DNA of 64,000 nt from Certhia americana (taxonomy: Eukaryota > Chordata > Aves > Passeriformes > Certhiidae): contig CM031857.1 in NCBI GenBank assembly GCA_018697195.1, positions 58,338,149 through 58,402,148 on the forward strand, in the 5' to 3' direction. Below the pieces are notes generated by a model, which searched no databases, was not told the origin of the DNA, and saw only the letters and a list, made by a program, of their open reading frames with translations. Below are positions 25,464 to 37,100 of the stretch, one piece after another. How positions within the stretch are numbered: position 1 is the first letter of the stretch; each line of letters opens with the position of its first letter. The translations under genes were made by a program, and so were the position numbers.

Positions 25464-25523
<60 letters not shown>
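25464..25523. repeat. Perfect 60-bp palindrome of (TG)n(AT)n(CA)n
   Basis: TGTGTGTGTGTGT (25464-25476), then (AT)17 (25477-25510), then ACACACACACACA (25511-25523). The whole 60 bp equals its own reverse complement, with 13-bp TG/CA arms around a self-complementary AT core. The next bases outward (A at 25463, G at 25524) do not pair. It can extrude as a cruciform and may be length-variable. Confidence 0.97.
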
Positions 25524-27360
25524 GCATAGGGTATGATTTTCATAAGCCTGAAGACATCCAAAACTTACGTGGTGATGGCTGATTCAACATAGTGTAAATC
25601 AGCTACAGACTCTAGCCTCTGGAACCACAGATGAAGGCTACTCAAGAGAACCTGCAACGCTGGAAACTTATTTTTACATGCTACTGTCCTCCTCTTGTGC
25701 CTCCTTCAGTGTTCTGATTTGGGTCTTTACCTGTTTTAGATGCATATGACTTATGACTTCATTGAAGAATCCTTATTTCAGATGAGAAAATTACTATGTT
25801 TGGGGAAACTTTTCTCTGACTTCAGAGGAAAGAAATAATTTACATGCACATTCTGGAACTGTAATACAAAGGAGAAACTAGCACTGCTGACAAGTAAAGA
25901 CTGCCCTACAAAATGAGGTTTCAGATGTCTGTTTGCATAAGGAGAGGCATTGAGTTCTTTTGGAAATCCCAGTAACTTTAGATAATGTGGCCAAGGATAT
26001 ATGGTTTTAGCTTCTCTGGAATTTATCATTTTCTCTTTGGTGTTATATGTATTGGAATACGGTGAATGTCTGTGCCTGGTTTTATTGCATATTGACTCTG
26101 GACTTACTGGCTTCATTGTATAATTTTCACTTTATTTTCTGGTTAGTATAAAAACATCAGAAAAGACATTTGATTATTTCTTTAGATAAGGCTGTGTTCA
26201 CTATCAGAGTAGCTAGATTTTACAGACAAATATGAAGTACAATTTCAATAAAGAACTTTTATTGCTTTTTACTTTGCCAAATGGTTGTAGCTGAACAAAA
26301 TACATGTAGCATATGAAATCGAGTCCTCAATGTTATTAGACTTCAAACTAACTCATGCTTTGGAGAACAAACTCCAGCATACAACTGTTTCATTGAAGGA
26401 AAATCAGATCTTTCTTTGGATATTTTAGCAATCGTATATTGAAAATATGCACTTTGCACCTGAGCAAATCAATCATTGTGGGGCTTATAGTGTAGATAAA
26501 AAGGAAGGAATTTAAACATAGTTAAAGAGTGAATGTAAAGCACCTAGCTTGCCTTGCATAAATATTATGGGAGAAAATACTGTTCTCTCTTAAAAAATGG
26601 CTTCTGAAAATATCTAGGTGTTTGTTATTGACCAGTTCTTTCACACAGATACATTTTAAGTAATTTTACTTGGTTAGACTTGTCTCAGAATTTTTCACAT
26701 TTTCTTAAATGCAGCTTTTAGTTCAAAATAGTAAGATCCTTCTGTACACTACTGAAAGAGATGTGCCTCCAACCTGGCACTCTGATGTGAGAATGAGACT
26801 CAGTGAACAACAGTAAAGTTTGCGTGATATCTGTAGGATATGTGTGGGTAGAGGACAGATACATAAGAAAATTTGGAAGGGAAATACTAGTAAAATGTAG
26901 GTATAAACTGAGGTAGCTTTGTCATAACTTTTGTCTCCGACAAATACAATAATACAAAATAAATAACGCATGATACACCTCATGCATGCCTCAAAAAAAA
27001 AAAAAAAAAGGAGCTGGCTTCAATGCTTCCTTAAGTTCACAACTACTCTTTATTAGAGAAGCCGAAATATTCTTTATTAATCTGGTGCACAAATTCTGCC
27101 TGTCATCTGTAAAGCTGTGGACTCACTCAAGAATTTCTTTTACAGGCTTAGGTTTTTTAATACCCTAAGGCATGTGCACAGGAAGAATGGGACAACATTC
27201 TCAGGAGTTTAAACAACAAACTTTTACTGGAAAACTTTAGAAAATAATGGTACTTGGCAAATTTTAAAGCAATATTCAATTGAAATAAAACATTTCACTT
27301 CGCATACTCTAACCCACACAAATTTAAGTTACCCAGATTTTGAGCAGCAGAAATTAGGAG

Positions 27361-27417
27361 AAGAAAGAATGAGAGAGAGAGAGAAAGAGGGAGAGAAGAG
27401 AGAGGGGGCAGAGAAAG
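27361..27417. repeat. GA-rich low-complexity stretch
   Basis: Almost pure purine: (GA)n interspersed with AAG and GGG steps. No function inferred. Confidence 0.93.
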
Positions 27418-29775
27418 ATTAATAATCACTGCTTGAATTCCTGCACTATCTTAGCTACAATAAAATTAAAACTATGTACTGTGCCCATTGTGCAACTGCT
27501 TTTATCTGTTTTGGCCTCCTGGGGCCATCATCATTCTGGTGAGCCACTGGGTGATAGCCATTCTCAGCTGGACTAGAGCATCCAAAGGCAGGCTGTGGAA
27601 CCGTGCATTGTGCCACTCTTTGCAGAGCTTGTCTGGCCCACCTCTCCACACACATACTTCAGTTGTTTTGACACCAGTAATAATTTTTTCCATCTCTCAC
27701 ACTAACAATTATAACATCTCTGTGCATGTTCCCTCTTCTTTTATTGTATTTTTCATGGTTGTGTTAGAAAGTTATTCTCCTTTTTCTTCTCTACATTTTG
27801 TCTTTTGTATATGAATCTGAAGCTAATGTAAAATTGTGCTGTGTGATCTCCTGTAGCTATCACTGTAGACCTTAAACCCTTTGACTTTTTGAAATTACTA
27901 TTTTTATGCCCACTATCCATTATATGTCTAATGATTTATCAGTACGATGTTATAAGCTTCAGAATAGGACTTTGCAGAATTATTTACTGTCTGAATTAGA
28001 GTATTCTGGAAAAAGAAATAAAAAAGATTTTGGCCAGTTGTCTTTGTAGTTGTCTTCTTTAATTAAATCAGAGCGCTAAGGGTCTCTTAATATGAGGTAT
28101 CACTTTGATTCTTCACATTTATAGACCAACTCCCCACCATATTCCCCTTTTTTTAATAGGGAAAGAACAGAAATTTCTGAGACAGTCACACCAACACCAA
28201 CCCATGTCAAATCTCACTCCTCTCCCATTTCCCTCTGCTTGTCAGTGTCAAATGTCATCAGGCTAAGATCTATGGGTTGGCTAGTTCTTAATCCATTTAA
28301 CGTGCTGCATGGGGATAAGATCATAATGATCATATTTGCTTGTCAATGAATAATATTCTTTGCAGAATCAGAAATGAATGACATTTTGCATACTACATCT
28401 GAAATCCTTTTAAGAAAGACAAAAAATCAGCTGCCAATATTTGGTAGCATAAATTATATGGCTTTAATTCTTTATTAGTTAAATATCAGCCAGCACTAAT
28501 ACCTTATTGGTTGGCACAAGTTATCCTGTTTCTTTTTGAAAGTGTTAAGCCAGCATTAGCTTTCTTCTCATAATGTGATTTCCCCAGTGCTGTAACACTA
28601 TCTAAAAACCAGTATTAGTGAGTCAGTTCCACTCAGACACCATTTTCAGAATCCTTTCCACAGAACCTATCCACAGGTAGGCTGCAAAAATTGCTTGTTT
28701 TGGAGGTACTGTTAGTGCTTTTCTTGACTTATTATCTTGACATCAAAAGCCTCTTTATCAATGACATATAAAACAAAACTTGCAAAAAAAATTTACATTT
28801 TTAGACATCAATTGAGCATTAGAAATCATAGCAACAGTAGTGAAGTTCATCAAATGCATCATCTTCACTTTCTAGATAATATTTGAAAACTGAGCTTTTA
28901 TTCTGCTGTTATTTTAACTCAGCTCTTCACTTCATATTGCTATAAAACCGCTTCATATCTACTATAATAGTATAAAAGTTCAAGTGTAACAGTTTTTATG
29001 CTAAGATAAAGCAATTTAATTAAAATAAATATATGGTGCACGGTTTTTAAACCTGTATTGACATATTTAGGTACAGAAAAACTTTTTATCTCCAAAATAC
29101 TCAATTTCCAAAGTAAATTTCAAGAACATGGTGAAGTTATACAAATCTTAGTTCTGGTTTGAGCTTATTCTTGGTAAATCCAAAACATATAAAGGATCTT
29201 TTCATGCCTAAAAGCAGAATTTGAGCTAATTATTATTTAAATAAAAACATTTCATTATTATGCTCTTCCTTAAGACTGTGTTTCGTTCTACAACCTTTAA
29301 TAAGAATAGGTTTGCACAATATACCTTTCAGGAAGACTTCCTGTTTTGGAATGTTCCTTCCTCTTTTAAAGTATTATTAGTTGCTCATCTTGGGAAAATC
29401 ACAGGTTTATTATAACAGGAAAATCCTTCCTTCTTTTGCTGTTAATTTTTTGGTAGGAATTAATATCCTTATTTTCCAAATGAGAGTCATGATCTGTAGT
29501 TTGGTGTCCTACACATCTAAAGGAACTTAGCAAAGCTTTCAGACTCAAGAAATGATTGAAGAAGCCATAAGCTATGTCACCTACTTCACATTAAGTAAAG
29601 ATCAATGATGCTGTATAATGCCAGCCAAGTGTTTTCACTGAGTGGCAGGTGACAACAGCAGAATAACAAAAAAAATCTTGGCAAATAAGTTGAAATGAAA
29701 TACGTGGCAAAACTCTAAATTGCTACTTTTGTAGGTAACTTGATTAATTAGGTATGTATTGTGAATATTTTGTGG

Positions 29776-29801
29776 AAAAAAAGAAAAAAAAAAAAAAAAA
29801 A
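29776..29801. repeat. A-rich run
   Basis: Seven A, one G, then 18 A. Low-complexity tract. Confidence 0.93.
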
Positions 29802-30610
29802 GATTAAACTGTGTCTTACTGGAATTTTCTGAGAATTAAGCAATTAAGCTGAATATCAATAAATATCCTGGCCCTATTTGGCATATAGTATGTTGCATAA
29901 TGTGAATGAGTTTGGTCCAACAAGTCATATGTTACAGATTGCATGTGGAACAACTATTTTCTTCTCTACCTAAACCCTCTGCCACAATGAAATAGAAAGC
30001 ATTATCTACCAAGCATTATTATAATTTCCTTTTCAAATAAATAAAGAGGGAAAAAAGAACAGGGGTGGGGACAAAGAAGAAATTAAAAAGAAAAATATTA
30101 TTTCCCTTTCCAAACTTGATGCAATATGCCTGGTAACAAAGCTAAGGGTCAAAGATTTAGGAAGTGGAATTGGATTTAAAATATACAATGTCAGCTAATA
30201 CAGTGTAAATATCACTGAGAGTGTTAAGATACTCTAGTATCTTAAAATGCACAAAATATCACAAAATAACACCTAGAGAAGAAATACCAAAAGGAACTCT
30301 GGTAAAGTTAATTAAGACAGGGAAAGGCAGTCATCTATTCTATTTCAACACATAATTTGATGAATCGTTCCCAAATTATAAATCAGTGGATGAATCTAGT
30401 TTCACTGAAAAATCTATACTGAATTTGACTAATTCCTTTGTCTTAAAAAAGGGGGGGAATTCACTAGTTTGATAAATGCTTAAAATATTTGGATTCCATG
30501 AAATAGGATACACAGACTACACAGACTCAGATGTATTATCTGGTTCAGAAAATCAGAAAATGGATTACGTTAGAGGTTGCCCATATCTTAATTGAAGTTT
30601 GGGTTCTTTT

Positions 30611-30652
30611 GTTTGTTTGTTTGTTTGTTTGTTTTGTTTTGTTTTGTTTTTT
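30611..30652. repeat. (GTTT)n / (GTTTT)n microsatellite
   Basis: Five GTTT units are followed by GTTTT units and a T run, immediately upstream (about 50 bp) of CR1-derived sequence. Confidence 0.95.
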
Positions 30653-30701
30653 CCCAATAAAATAGGGACATAAAGGCAGGGATACTTTCAACTTATTTTC
30701 A

Positions 30702-30825
30702 ACTATACCAGGTTGCTCAGGGCCTCCCCATACAACCTGTCCTTGAGCTTTTCCAGGGATGGGGCATCCATAGCTTCTCTGGGCAGCCTGTTGCACTGGA
30801 TGATGAAGTTGAGGAACACTCTGTT
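30702..30825 (-). mobile_element. CR1 LINE fragment, minus strand
   Basis: Matches the reverse complement of the CR1 3' region: CCAGGTTGCTCAGGGCCTCC, CAACCTGTCCTTGAGCTTTT, CCAGGGATGGGGCATCCATA and CTTCTCTGGGCAGCCTGTTG. The terminal tail is absent. A plus-strand CR1 3' end follows about 130 bp downstream, so the two face opposite ways. Confidence 0.85.
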
Positions 30826-30954
30826 TTGGTGCCTACACTGCCTAAAAGTGATTTTGTGGGAAATATGCTGTTGTCTGAAGATAACCTTCTATCACTTGAA
30901 GTGTAAATCAAGACACAGGAATACTTAGAATGTGATATCAGGAGTTTTAGCAAA

Positions 30955-31112
30955 TGTGCCCTTCTCGAGGTGTTCAAGAGTCATCTGGATCTGGTGCTGG
31001 GTGATATGGAATGGTGGTTTAGGTGTTACAGTGAATTGTTGGACTGGATATCTTGACAGGCTCTTCCAGCCTTGATGATTTTATGATTCTATGCTTCTAT
31101 AATTCTGGGATC
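30955..31112 (+). mobile_element. CR1 LINE 3' end, plus strand
   Basis: Reads CTTCTCGAGGTGTTCAAGAG, ATCTGGATCTGGTGCTGGGT, TGTTGGACTGGATATCTTGA, TCTTCCAGCCTTGATGATTT and a terminal ATGATTCTATGCTTCTATAA tail. It is 5'-truncated to about 155 bp, with no coding capacity. Confidence 0.85.
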
Positions 31113-34100
31113 TATGATTAGAGGATCTTCTCACCTGAATAGTGATCCAAAGAAGGGGATAAATACTAAGAATATGACAACTTTAATTGAAACATTATTA
31201 ATATTAAATCTTTTCTGTGTAAATGTCTTCTTTCTGTAATAATTACTTTTTATTAAAAATAATTCTTGATCAAGACAAGTCCACATGGAGGGGGCCTGAC
31301 AAGCTGTAGTCTTGAGCCCTTGTAAACTCAGTAAAGAGCTTATGGATTTGTCAAACTGGAAATATGATATTACATGGCTATAGCATTATAGGTCAGGATT
31401 CTACCCATGACCTGTCTGTTTCTAACCCATTGAGCAGAAACTGAAAGTTGATCCTAATTCACCAACACTTGTGGACTGCTCTGATAATGCAGAATAATGA
31501 AGAACTGACTATTCATCCCTCCATGAAGGAGCTGTAACTGCATTGCCAATTGAAGAGGTAAAAGCAAGTAGTGTGCTGGTAGTTCTGACTTGTGTGTACC
31601 AAACACAAAATAAATTACCCATATAGAACCTATGAATATTGTCAAATAACCCTAGTGCAAACATATTTCAGGTGCTGACTCAACACCAGATTTGTCATTG
31701 AAAAGTCAGTCTTCTTCGAGAACAGATATCTAAAAGAATATATTATTTTATTTCACTTCAGTTAGGCAAAGTGCTGAAGTGACGGGTTATTTAGTCTGCA
31801 TTTTCCCAGATACGGCTGTTGAATAATTTTTGGAAAGCTGTTTTCGTTGGTAGTCCCAGCACGCTCTAGTGAGGCAGACAAACACAATCACATTTTCACA
31901 ACTTTATACGACGGAAGCCACCAGATATATTGCAATGAGACTCCTGCCATAAAATACAGGGGAAAATTGCCTTGTGTTCCGATTTTTGTAAGAAGAAATA
32001 AGAACACCTATAAACATCTTGAAATAACAAATTAAGAAAAATAGATTGACTTATAAAATATTCATGCAGTCCTTTCATGGGAAGACAAGTCAGTGATTTG
32101 CAGAAATTAAAAGGAATTCATATTCCTGAATAATAATAAAAAAAAAAAGACAAACATAGACATTTTCTCTATAAATTCTTCAATGTAAAAAACTGCATCA
32201 GTTTCCCTTCAAAAAATTGCTCTGAGCAATATGGTAATGAACCAATCTGGAGGCCAAATGTGATAGTCCTTTTTTCATGGTGTCATAGCAAACTAGGAGA
32301 ACTTAGGCTAGACTTGTGCATCTGTGTCTTTCATGTTATAAATCCAGTAGCTTATTACACTAATACATGAATCTGAAAATAGAAAATCTGCTAGAATTAT
32401 AAAGAAGAAAAAGGAAAAACTTTTGAAATGAATTGATGCAGAGCTTCGAAACAAAATTTAACTACATATATTAAGAATAGCAAAAAAAAAAAAAAAGTAG
32501 TATCTGGCACAGTTATAGGAATGACATTTTCTAATAAGTATATTTATAATAATGATTTAAAAAGCATGAAGATCTTTTAACACTCTTTTGTTTCTTTATT
32601 CTAGCACCAATAAAAAGTGATTGTGATCTAGCAGAATTTTTTTTTCAGAATCAAGATCTAATTGTGTCTTCTAGATGCAGAATAAAGCTGAGTGTGAAGA
32701 AAAGCACATAATTGTAGAAAAGGAAAGGACAGAAGGTCCACTCTCACACTCTGAAAAGAATCTGTTAAGTCTTTGTATTTCAGTTCTATTTGTTTGAACA
32801 TTAAAGAAAATACGGTCATGTTAAAATTTTGCTAGTTATTGCTAATAGCTTCAATTTTACCAGTTTTAGGACAAAGAGAGGAGTCATAGTAGTTCTTTGG
32901 AAAATCCATAATGGGTTCATCCTGGCTAGGTGAATATATTATTTGAGGCTTGTTGACAAAACTAAAATATTTTTAAAGTATCAAAGACTTTTAGACTTTT
33001 TGATTTCTATATAGAATGACTTAGATGGATGGAACAGTTAAAAGAAGAGCCCAAGAAGTCATTGAATATAATATAGACTGAATTATAAGCAATTCATAAA
33101 TGAATACATGAGTTTGGGCTTTTATATCCATACATTTACTGGTTTTCACAGTTATATGTATTTTTACAATTTCTTAACAACATTTTTAATAATGCCTTTT
33201 TAATAATAAAAAAAATTTGTGTAATTAATTTCCCAATTTGTGTAATAATAGTTTTAAATATTCTTCTATTAACTGATCCTCCAATCAGGCTACTTCAATG
33301 TGCTGGCATTCCCTCTTTACATTTTTTTAAAATTATCTTTTAGAATAATAGGAGATGACATATCAAAAATTGAGGCCATTGCTTAAATATTCAGTATCTT
33401 TTTTGACTTTAGCAAAGAAAATGTCACAAGATTAGATGTACTACTCCAACAACCAAAATCACTTGATTTATACTTTTGTTCATTTATTTATGTCTTGGAT
33501 GAGTTACAAATGATTCCTCAGCATCCTTTTGAGGAAAGGCCATTGTTTCTTCATAGTTTCTTTACTGGTCATTTACCTTGTTATATAAATTTTCCTCAAA
33601 TGAAAGAAAGGGAGAAAAAAAATTTTAATCTAAGAGGGAAGCAAAAAAAATGTCCTGTCATAGTCTTGTTAACCAAACAGTGAACAAACCCCACTGATTA
33701 TCATGATAAACTGGCTACTTTATCTGGTGATTATCTAGTGATATGCATTCAGATAAAACAATGTGCAAAATCTAAACTAGTTTTAAGGCCTTTTCTTTTT
33801 ATTAGACTACTGTTTAAGACAGAACATCCTAGTGTTTCTATGGATAACAAAATTTCTTCCCTGCCTTAGAACTGTGAAATTTTGCAGAAAAAAGCTGAAG
33901 GATATTCTTATATCATTTTGTTAATGCCTCCAAAGCTATATTCTATTAAAGACATATCTGGTGTCCAATGCACAGAAACCACTAGTGGAGAATCCCAGAA
34001 ATCCACTACATGAACATAATAAACATTTTCTCACAGCCTATAATGGTTTACGTTTCAGAGATTTCCTGGGCCTGAAGAGGTGTCCTTGGATATGTCTTTG

Positions 34101-37100
34101 AACAGATTTTTCATGGATGAAGTTATTTAAATTAAAACCATTACCCACCTAACCATTTAATAAATAAAAGATGAAAGAAATAATGCAGTGAATTTTTATT
34201 GTATATATAAAATTTTTCTCTCTGTATACCTACATAAAAAGAGATTTTTTTTTTTTTTTTCTTTTGTGTTTGGGAGCATCACAGAAGGAGAAAAGGTTAA
34301 AAAGATAAATTTAAAGGCCATATTATAAAACCTTTTCTTTTCAGAAACAAATGGACAAAGTCCCGTCAGGTTCAGTTAGTATCCAGCATATTCACAAGAA
34401 ATTATGAGATTAAAGAATAATGTTTCAGGGAAGTATGTCTGTGAGCAATTATAAGTAAGTCAATAAGGCAAAATCAAAGTAGTAGTTCACAGTTCTTCTC
34501 CATACATCTCAGTGGAACAGTCCCAAACAAATACTTTTCAAAACCTATGGATTCTGTATTCATCTTATGCTTCTTATTCGTCTAAGTGTTAGACAAACTG
34601 TTGAGATTAAAGGCTGTTTTCTTGTACAATATGCATGATTTACCTATATGCTAAATTTCTGTGGGTTTTGTTGGGCTTTTTATTCATTTTTTAAACAATT
34701 ACTTTAATAGAAATATTTACAATTCAAATTTCTCTTTTCATCATTTTTTAACTTTAGGGTGAATTCTATCAACATGCAAATCAATAATTCAGAACTCACT
34801 AGAGAATGAAATAAGAATTTGGTAAACAAGAAAAAATGAGGTATCTTCGATATGCAGCAGCTTTTTCTCATTTTCCAGCTCCCATGAATATCACAATAAC
34901 TTGAAATAGCAGTTTAAAAGATTCATTATGTTCACCACAGTTTTTGTACCCTATGTTTTTTTCCATACATCTAAAGTTGTTTTTGAGATGTACTTTCTCT
35001 TTAGTGCTCTTATTAACTAAGGCTCTTAAAAACAGAATCAACCAGATTCTAATAAATATCTAATTACCAGATATTTCAAAGTAGACAGATGATTGTAAAA
35101 GTAGATGAGTGTGTCATGAACTTTCTAAAAAGGTCTGTCCACTTAGCTATCAATGGAATGGATGAAAGGTACTCAGAAATCAGCCTGTAGCTGGACTAAT
35201 CACATCTAGCTCTGACCTCCTAAAGGGAAGATGTCTGTAGTCACTGATGAAACACAAGTGTCTGGCATCAGTGGGATGATTTACCGTTTTGAAAGGGTTC
35301 AAATTATGAAATGAGTCACTCTAAAATATCTGCTTTGCTCTTCTCTTTACTCTTGGCTGTCTACCCATGATGGACATCAGTTGCCTAAATATTGGAGTTA
35401 GGTGATGTGTCAAATCTGCTGGACGAGCCAAAGTGTTCACAGAGGAACAGATGGAGAATTTTGAGATGCACCTTTTTGCAGAGGCAGATGGAAGCCAGCT
35501 GATATATATCAGATCAACTCAAATGACTTTGGGCTCCTAAGGTGACAGAATATTCACTTTTACAAAGGGATTGAACTCCAGATTATGTGCAGCTTTTAGT
35601 ATTTCTGAGCTCCTAGTGTAGTGAAAGGATCCACAAACAATACAAAGCACTTTACTCAGTTATTTTTACATGGGTATCTGTTGTCATTTGAAATGCCTAG
35701 TGGTATTCTGACTGTTCTCTAGGTGCATGGATGTTTCACTTGTCATTACCAGGTTCTTTGACTATCTTGAATATCCAGTACTGGGGAAGTCCTATTTCAG
35801 ACAGTTGAGCAGACCCTTTCATAACACACACCACCCTAAAATTCCTTCAAATATGAACTTAGACTTAAGAACTCTGTTTAAATATTCCCATAGCTTCAGT
35901 TGTAGCAACTTAAAGTTCAATATTTATGAGCACTGGAAAAAAACTTCGCAGAATGATGAGGAAAAATTCTGTTAATAATTATCTTAATTATACTCAGCCA
36001 CACTTAGGCAGTGTATAAAGAATATTATTTTAATTTCCTCAGGGCAAATCAGCAAAATTTTTCTTAAATACCTTTGTGACTAATACTTAAAAATTCTTCC
36101 TTTTCCAAATATTCTCCTAACTATTTCTGAACAGTGACATTTCTTTAGGAAAATCTACATGCCATTTTGCAGGCAGACAGATGCTTTTCTCTCTGAGCCT
36201 CAAGAGAGATTATTGCCTGGTCCCAGACTGGTAACTGAAGTTAGCAAGTCTATAGAATAATGTAGAATGTCACTGTGCTGGCAGTAGGAGGTGAATAAAG
36301 TTTATTTCAGAGGTGGTAGAAGCCTCAATGATTATCTTGGTCCATTAATAATGTCTACTTGACACTGTTATTTCTATAGGCTACTCTGAATTAAGCTTCC
36401 ACACTTGCATGACTGCTTGCCTTTCTCCACAATGCAATCAAAATTTTGAGACATCCATTCCTAGTTATGAATAGTGAATGAGATCTTGCTTTTTTATTTT
36501 TTCTTTTCTATCTGCAAACCTTTTTTTCAACAGACCACTGCATTGCAGTGATTAAAAGCTTTAAATATTTGCAGTTATTTGAAAAAAAGTTCTGCACAAA
36601 TTTATTTATGCTTTATTAAAATTTTAGGAAAAAATATGCACTGATTATGTTACCATGAAAAATGAAATAGCTGAAAAATAGCACAACTGTTTTGTCAAAA
36701 GTAAAAAGCAGAACTAAACTACATTCACAATTCCTTTCTCCTGAGCAGTGATTGCACAGAGAAACGTGGAAAAAATGCAGGCAGATAACTTTGTCTTTAT
36801 TATGTCCATGGAAGACATTGTGGTAGCAAGAAGTTTTCTGCCATATGAATGTCATGTAACTGAACAATAGCCCTCATGACTTTTCCCTCTGATCCTAACT
36901 GAATAGCTGACAGGAACAAGCTTGCTGAGGTGAAAAAAGGGTAAAAGAATTAAGACTTATCCTTTGTTTTCTCAATCTTGCACAAGGTTCTTAATGAAGA
37001 CAAAATGTGTGAAACAGAGACAATGAGCATCTGAAGGAGGAACAATCCTTAAAGAAAGAATTACAAAGGATTTTTGTGTCATATTTCATTTCAATATAAC

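Larger units (their letters stand above)
25530..30600. other. Unique AT-rich non-coding DNA, no gene seen
   Basis: The longest frame is 112 codons (25778-26116, minus), without recognisable domains. Simple tracts are poly-A (26993-27009), a GA-rich stretch (27361-27417) and an A-rich run (29776-29801). The 27480-27670 patch is more GC-rich and carries overlapping frames on both strands (108 codons plus, 66 and 63 minus); it is unidentified and may be an unrecognised repeat. Confidence 0.6.

Noticed and set aside
25778..26116. 112-codon minus-strand frame
   Set aside because: No similarity to any family I know and no flanking exon signals; treated as chance.
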